A DNA stretch of 11,103 nucleotides, taken from the NCBI GenBank assembly GCA_021204605.1, contig JAJPZD010000232.1, forward strand, positions 1 through 11,103, written 5' to 3'. A program made the position numbers and the translations under genes. The notes under the pieces were generated by a model. It was not told where the DNA came from. It saw only the letters and a list, made by a program, of their open reading frames with translations, and made no database searches. The DNA comes from Prevotella sp. GTDB taxonomy: Bacteria; Bacteroidota; Bacteroidia; Bacteroidales; Bacteroidaceae. Positions 6,431 through 11,103 of the stretch are shown in pieces. How positions within the stretch are numbered: the first letter of the stretch is position 1; each line of letters starts with the position of its first letter.

Positions 6431-6730
6431 GAGATTGGGAATGTTTTATGTAAGGGTTTAACGATTTATGCATATTTAAGCGTGCTAAATTACGAATTTT
6501 TATTGACAAAAGCAAGGATTTTTGATTTTTTAATACAAAAAAATCATATTGAAGTGATTTTGGCAGAGTACCAATATTTATACTCGTTGCAGCGAAATTT
6601 AAAATCGTTCTCATCTTATCATTTTTAAATTCGATACGCATGCGTACCGAATCTTTGTTTCCATTATATCAATATTTTATACAAGGTTTTAGAATTATCC
6701 TCATTAGAAAATATTGACATTCCCAATCTC
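6431..6730. repeat. 300-bp segment bounded by perfect 14-bp inverted repeats
   Basis: GAGATTGGGAATGT (6431-6444) and its exact reverse complement ACATTCCCAATCTC (6717-6730) enclose 272 bp. The right arm ends 161 bp before the start of the 618-aa gene. Segments of this size with short inverted repeats upstream of an operon are the usual form of invertible promoters in Bacteroidales. Inside are a 12-bp palindrome TACGCATGCGTA (6635-6646) and -7-like sequences on the minus strand, pointing away from the operon (TAAATTTCGC at 6601-6592; TAATTTAG at 6492-6485), each one base off consensus. No recombinase gene is in the window. I see no target duplication, so a small transposon-like element is possible but less supported. 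Confidence 0.5.
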
Positions 6731-6891
6731 TTATCCCTTACCTTAAACATCAAACGGAAGGCGTGCAAACTGAGATAAAACTGACAATTAATAACGAAAA
6801 TATAAAAGAGTTCTTATGTATGTCTGAAGTTTAATAGTATTAATTAAATATTAAATAACAACAGGGTTAACAACTCAAATAGTATGAACTA
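6731..6891. other. Leader region of the acquired operon
   Basis: This 161-bp AT-rich stretch joins the right inverted-repeat arm to the first gene of the plus-strand operon. I find no exact TAnnTTTG element on the plus strand here; the nearest is TATGTCTG (6819-6826), one base off, without a matching -33. No ribosome-binding site stands out before the start at 6892. The promoter for the operon may lie inside the inverted-repeat segment. Confidence 0.4.
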
Positions 6892-8748
6892 ATGGTAATG
6901 CCGTTTGTTAAAATACCGTGGGATAAGTACGAGGTCGCTTTATTAATTGACAGTTATAATAGGGTAACGTCAGGAGAATTATCTCGTAGAGATGCTGTTT
7001 CTATGTTATCAAAAAGACTTAGAAATGGAAAGAAATTGAACGGCGTTGAAGTCAGCGACAAATATCGTAATGAAAATGGCATTCAAATGCAGATGGCGGC
7101 AATTGAATATTGTTTGACTAACAGAGCAAGAGGTTTTAAGTCACCCAGTAAATTATTTAAGGAAATAGCACAATTGTATATGGAAAATCAAGATTCGTTC
7201 TCTACTCTTTTAGTTGAGGCTAATTCCATCTATCCGGAAAATCTCAATTATAGTTATATTGAACCGAAAGTAGATACCAAATCTTATCTAAGCGAACAAA
7301 ATATTGAACATCCCAATTTATTAGCAAATATAAAAAACGTTTTATTCAAACATTTCGAAAAAGGTTTCAGATTAGAATCTTTCATAGATTGTAAAAGGTT
7401 TAGAAAATATTATATAGAAGATATAGGAAAAGAGTTTGAAAATTCCGATGAAAAACTGTATGATATTATTAGAACTTTTTGCATAGAGTTTGAAAAGAAG
7501 GCTTATGTACCAGAAACAATGCTTTCTGATGATGTCCGAAATTCAATTTCAGGTTTTATATTTGAAACATTCAACTCTGGGAAAACCTATTTATTCTATG
7601 ATTTCTTGTTCAAAAAGTTTCTTGATGAATTATTGGAGAGCAAAATTGTAAACCAAATGATGTTACACTCCTATCTTCAACATTTTTATTGGGAAAAGTG
7701 GTTTTTCACAGCAAGGTATATTGCTACAAATGGAAACGTTTCAGTAAATATTGATAATGAGGTAGTTGATTTTGTTGGCGAGCAAGGAAAACCTGTATTG
7801 GAGGATGATGTTGTTAAAGCACTATATTGGTTGCCAGAAATGGATGTTCGCAAGGCTTTCAATGCAAATACATCTATTCTTATACATTCAGGGAAAAATG
7901 CAAGATTTCATATACATCTTTTCGTTATTTCTGAAAAAGAGTTGAATAAAATTTCCCAAATTATTGACAATCTACTTGCTAAATATGAATTTATAAGTTC
8001 TGATGAACTTATTTCTGCTATTAAAACTTCTGTGCCGAATGTATTAAATAATAATAGTTGTATATCTCCTTTGGGTATACGTAAAGCACTTTCTGTGTAT
8101 CTTGCTGATAAATTCTCTTTCAATAGTGCTTTAATTTGTAAATTGGGTCAAAACATAAAACCAAAAGATACCATTTTAAACTATGCCAAAACCCATGAAA
8201 CATTTACATTGGCAGAAATAAACAATGTGGTAAAATCTGCAAATACTGTTTTAAATTTTCATTTAGCTAGTATTTTGAAATATTCTATTCGTATTGATGA
8301 AAATCATTTTTGTGCAAAGCAAGATGTAGATTTTGATATAAAAGGAATAGATGGAGTTATAGAAAAATTTTTCTATGGGAATAAAGACTTTATCCCATTA
8401 AGGCAAATAAAAAATTTCTCTGTTTTTCCTGAAAATAAATTTCCATGGAATGGGAGATTACTTGAAAGTTTTTTACTTACAAGAAGTAATTCATTCAGTT
8501 TGCTTTATGCAGAATTTTTGAATATAAACAATATCTGCGGAGCAGTTGTAAAGAAATCAAAATGCATTGATATGTCTTTTGACGAAGTGATAGCTAAAGC
8601 ATTGGCTGAAAGTAAAACAGAGCTGACAGATACAGAATGTTTGAATTTTTTGGTTGATGAAGGCTATATAGTTCAAAAAAAATATAAACGTATAGATTCT
8701 GTCATTGCAATGGCGGAATCATTTAGGCGAAATAATATAAATCCATAA
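6892..8748 (+). CDS. Large protein of unknown function, first gene of putative defence operon
   Basis: This 618-aa soluble protein has no signal peptide or membrane segment. The start is ATG at 6892; a second ATG two codons on (6898) is equally possible. Residues about 8-105 (PWDKYEVALLIDSY ... FRNENGIQMQM-like YRNENGIQMQMAAIEY ... SKLFKEIAQLY) form a compact module that I remember, without a family name, from the N termini of other defence- or helicase-associated proteins. The middle (140-280) is helical and rich in Phe/Tyr. The C-terminal half (300-618) shows repeated helix-turn-helix-like units (about 345-402, 438-475 and 560-600) and an FPWNGRLLESFLL segment (517-529). I see no nuclease, helicase, methylase or P-loop motif. 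Codon use is AT-rich like the next gene, whose start lies 11 bp downstream, so both are surely co-transcribed. A DNA-binding or sensor role is inference. Confidence 0.85.
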   Translation: MVMPFVKIPWDKYEVALLIDSYNRVTSGELSRRDAVSMLSKRLRNGKKLNGVEVSDKYRNENGIQMQMAAIEYCLTNRARGFKSPSKLFKEIAQLYMENQDSFSTLLVEANSIYPENLNYSYIEPKVDTKSYLSEQNIEHPNLLANIKNVLFKHFEKGFRLESFIDCKRFRKYYIEDIGKEFENSDEKLYDIIRTFCIEFEKKAYVPETMLSDDVRNSISGFIFETFNSGKTYLFYDFLFKKFLDELLESKIVNQMMLHSYLQHFYWEKWFFTARYIATNGNVSVNIDNEVVDFVGEQGKPVLEDDVVKALYWLPEMDVRKAFNANTSILIHSGKNARFHIHLFVISEKELNKISQIIDNLLAKYEFISSDELISAIKTSVPNVLNNNSCISPLGIRKALSVYLADKFSFNSALICKLGQNIKPKDTILNYAKTHETFTLAEINNVVKSANTVLNFHLASILKYSIRIDENHFCAKQDVDFDIKGIDGVIEKFFYGNKDFIPLRQIKNFSVFPENKFPWNGRLLESFLLTRSNSFSLLYAEFLNINNICGAVVKKSKCIDMSFDEVIAKALAESKTELTDTECLNFLVDEGYIVQKKYKRIDSVIAMAESFRRNNINP

Positions 8749-8759
8749 ATTGAAATATC

Positions 8760-11102
8760 ATGTATTCATATACTTGGGATTCAGAAACAGGCGGTTTGCT
8801 GCTAAACAGTTCTCCATTGCGTTTTAGCAAGGAGCCACGTCCCGTGTATAGTACAGAACTTGATATTCTTGGATTCGATAAATTTTGGGAATACGATAAG
8901 GATGAATCAACACCTATAATGTGGGCAGAAGCTAATAATTATATTTATCGAGGGAAATTAGTGGCAAGTGTAAAAGGTGGTTCATTCTTTACAGCTCCCA
9001 AAATACAAATTATTGATAATCCAGAAAAAGGTGGAAAACTAAAGATGATTGATGTTCCTATGATGATTTCTAAAAACAAAGAAATAATGGATGCTCTTGT
9101 CGCAGATACCATCAAAGAAGTTTACAACACATACATGAAATATAAATCCAAAGTGGATATTTTCCATGTTTCATATAGTGGCGGTAAAGACAGTGAAGTA
9201 ACTCTTGACATAATACAACGGGCATTGCCCCATAATTCCTTTGTGGTTATATTTGGAAATACAGAAATGGAATTTCCGGATACATATATATCAGTTGAAC
9301 TTGCCAAAAAGAAATGTGAGACAAATGGAATCAGATTTTATATCGCAAAATCTCATTTTAATCCTACAGAATCCTGGCGTAAATTCGGACCACCATCATC
9401 AGTTTTAAGATGGTGCTGTACTATACATAAGACAACGCCCCAATTATTACTAATTAGAAATATTTTAGAAAAAACCTCAATCACAGAAATGGCTTTTGTT
9501 GGTGTAAGAGCTGACGAAAGCGTCAGAAGAAGCGGTTATGAATATATTTCTTATGGAACAAAACAAAAAGGACAATATAGTTGCAATCCTATTCTTTTAT
9601 GGAATTCTGCAGAGGTTTATCTGTATATTTTGGCTAATGGCTTGCATCTGAATGATGCATATAGGAGAGGAAACACACGCGTGGGGTGTTTGGTATGTCC
9701 TATGTCCACAAACAGAAATGATTATTTTAATAATCTATGTTACCCCGAGAATACAAAACCACTTTTAGATATCATTAATGAATTGAATAGTACATATAAA
9801 GGGGATGAATCCCAATTAAAAAGTTATATTGAGAATAATGGGTGGAAAGCCCGAAAAAATGGGCGTGATTTATCCATTTCTCCCAAAGATTATGACGAAA
9901 CAATTGTGGATTTCAATTTAGTGATTTCTTTAAAGAATAGAAATAATAACTTGTGGCAATGGCTAAAAACTGTTGGCAGAATTACGCATAAAAACTTTCA
10001 GAATGAAATTGTTATAGAATCTGGTGGGTTCTTCTATCAATTAAATATTGTAGAAAAAGACAATGATTATATTCAAATTGTTGTTGAATACAACAATTCA
10101 CCGGCAACAACTTTATTTTTGAAAAAACTGAAATTTGTTTGTAGGAAAACCCACTATTGTGCAGTATGTAAAGTTTGTATGACTAATTGCAAGTACGGTA
10201 ATATTGTTTTTGACAATAATGGGAAACTTTCTGTTTCTGATAACTGTACAAGATGTGGACAATGTTTAGAGATAGACTCTGGATGTTATGTATATAAATC
10301 ATTATGGCTTTCAAAAGGATTAGGAAATATGAATACACGAAGTAAATCCATAGACTGTTATGCAGCTCATGGTCCAAAAATGGAATGGTTTCAACAATAT
10401 GTTAAACTTGGAGAACGATTTAAGTCGGAGAATACATTAGGAAACAACCAAATACCAGCTTTCAATCGTTTTCTGCGTGATGCAGGTATAATTAACAGTA
10501 CAAAAAACAACAGATTGGCAATAATGCTTTCAAACAATATTCAAGATGAAATTGTTTGGGCATTAATGCTGACAAATCTCGTTTATTCGCCTGAAGTTGG
10601 ATGGTACATACGTAATTTCAACACAGGTGAAATGTTCGGACAAAGTTCTATAGTTAATAAGTTAAGTTCAATCGAGACTGTCAGTGCAAGTGCATTAAAA
10701 TCTATTCCAGCCGCCTTGAAAAGAATTGCTCTTTTGCCATTTAATAAAGTAGGTTTTGGTATTGTAGAGAAATCCAATAAAATGGATGGAGGTGCAAAGT
10801 TTATACGTACACCATGGATAAGTCCAGACCCTAAAGTAATTTTATATTCTTTATATAAATATGCAGAAGTATGTGGCGGTTATTACCAATTTACGCTATC
10901 ACATTTATATGATAAAAATATTGAAAGTGAAGGTGTTAGTCCTGCCCAAATTTTTGGGATTAGTAAAGAAAATATAAAGAAAATATTGATAGGACTTTCT
11001 ACAAATTATAGTGAGTTTATCAGTAGTACTTTCACTCTCGACCTTGATAATATAAACCTTAATAAAGATAAGAAATCAGAAGATATATTGGATTTATTCT
11101 AA
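8760..11102 (+). CDS. PAPS reductase/DndC-superfamily ATP pyrophosphatase with ferredoxin-like and DUF4007-like domains
   Basis: This 780-aa protein begins with a beta-rich N-terminal domain (1-110, containing RPVYSTELDILGFDKFW). Next comes a PAPS-reductase-type PP-loop domain (about 130-345) with the motif VSYSGGKDSEV (137-147), FGNTEMEFPDT (165-175), RWCC (217-220) and RVGCLVCP (307-314). Members adenylate a substrate or handle sulfur; DndC, which carries such a domain and an Fe-S cluster, serves DNA phosphorothioation. Cysteines 467-470-473-477 and 496-499-502-509 form two ferredoxin-type CxxCxxC...C clusters. The last 230 residues (about 550-780) resemble, from memory, DUF4007. It is far longer than a simple PAPS reductase (about 240 aa) or DndC (about 500 aa), so assimilatory sulfate reduction is unlikely. 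The stop codon at 11100-11102 is inside the window. A role in DNA modification or phage defence is inference. Confidence 0.85.
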   Translation: MYSYTWDSETGGLLLNSSPLRFSKEPRPVYSTELDILGFDKFWEYDKDESTPIMWAEANNYIYRGKLVASVKGGSFFTAPKIQIIDNPEKGGKLKMIDVPMMISKNKEIMDALVADTIKEVYNTYMKYKSKVDIFHVSYSGGKDSEVTLDIIQRALPHNSFVVIFGNTEMEFPDTYISVELAKKKCETNGIRFYIAKSHFNPTESWRKFGPPSSVLRWCCTIHKTTPQLLLIRNILEKTSITEMAFVGVRADESVRRSGYEYISYGTKQKGQYSCNPILLWNSAEVYLYILANGLHLNDAYRRGNTRVGCLVCPMSTNRNDYFNNLCYPENTKPLLDIINELNSTYKGDESQLKSYIENNGWKARKNGRDLSISPKDYDETIVDFNLVISLKNRNNNLWQWLKTVGRITHKNFQNEIVIESGGFFYQLNIVEKDNDYIQIVVEYNNSPATTLFLKKLKFVCRKTHYCAVCKVCMTNCKYGNIVFDNNGKLSVSDNCTRCGQCLEIDSGCYVYKSLWLSKGLGNMNTRSKSIDCYAAHGPKMEWFQQYVKLGERFKSENTLGNNQIPAFNRFLRDAGIINSTKNNRLAIMLSNNIQDEIVWALMLTNLVYSPEVGWYIRNFNTGEMFGQSSIVNKLSSIETVSASALKSIPAALKRIALLPFNKVGFGIVEKSNKMDGGAKFIRTPWISPDPKVILYSLYKYAEVCGGYYQFTLSHLYDKNIESEGVSPAQIFGISKENIKKILIGLSTNYSEFISSTFTLDLDNINLNKDKKSEDILDLF

Positions 11103-11103
11103 A

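Noticed and set aside
6288..6641. 117-codon open frame on the minus strand
   Set aside because: It covers the left inverted-repeat arm and AT-rich promoter-like DNA. The translation is low-complexity (Leu/Ser/Lys/Asn-rich, FFFLFS end), has no recognisable motif, and no ribosome-binding site or promoter precedes it.
6431..6730. Insertion sequence or MITE
   Set aside because: There is no transposase, and no clear target-site duplication flanks the arms (only a shared TT); kept instead as an inverted-repeat segment of undecided nature.
8760..11102. Assimilatory PAPS reductase (cysH)
   Set aside because: The protein is more than three times too long, has added ferredoxin-like and C-terminal domains, and no sulfate-assimilation genes lie nearby; its operon partner is an unknown protein.

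Overview
The window looks like a Bacteroidales chromosome (Bacteroides/Prevotella relatives; the genus cannot be fixed from this sequence). The reasons are an N-succinyl/N-acetylornithine carbamoyltransferase of the Bacteroides fragilis ArgF' type sitting with proA and proB, Bacteroidetes-type -7 promoter elements (TAnnTTTG), mostly absent Shine-Dalgarno sequences, and AT-rich intergenic DNA.

Positions 1-4400 hold a core metabolic block on the minus strand, read right to left: proC, proB, proA, argF'. The gaps are 56, 96 and 57 bp, and a good -7 element lies just upstream of proC. ProB, ProA and ProC turn glutamate into proline, and ArgF' carries out the carbamoylation step of the succinylated (or acetylated) arginine pathway. 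This is therefore a glutamate-family amino-acid operon. Short tandem repeats lie after argF' (16 bp unit, running off the window edge) and before proA (7 bp unit).

Positions 4400-5813 form a small separate minus-strand unit. A 63-codon ORF of unknown function overlaps by 11 bp a 313-aa RecA/RepA-like ATPase with a C-terminal helix-turn-helix. The unit has a -7 promoter-like sequence in front, a strong GGAGGT ribosome-binding site inside the leader ORF for the ATPase, and a 15-bp-stem intrinsic terminator behind. Repeated TGAAAC/GTTTCA motifs surround the terminator. This resembles a mobile-element replication remnant or a domesticated gene.

Positions 5814-6891 are about 1.1 kb of AT-rich DNA with no convincing gene. 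It contains a perfect 14-bp inverted repeat (6431-6444 / 6717-6730) bounding a 300-bp segment directly upstream of the next operon, which is a candidate invertible promoter segment or small TIR element.

Positions 6892-11102 are a clearly AT-richer plus-strand operon of two large genes, 11 bp apart. The first encodes a 618-aa protein of unknown function with an N-terminal module I associate with defence-type and helicase-type proteins. The second encodes a 780-aa PAPS-reductase/DndC-superfamily ATP pyrophosphatase with an inserted 2x[4Fe-4S] ferredoxin-like domain and a C-terminal domain resembling DUF4007. The pair looks like the beginning of a horizontally acquired DNA-modification or anti-phage cassette (Dnd/Ssp-like or BREX type 4-like sulfur chemistry is the nearest comparison). 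The window ends one base after the second stop codon, so any partners downstream are not visible. This is the most interesting part of the window.
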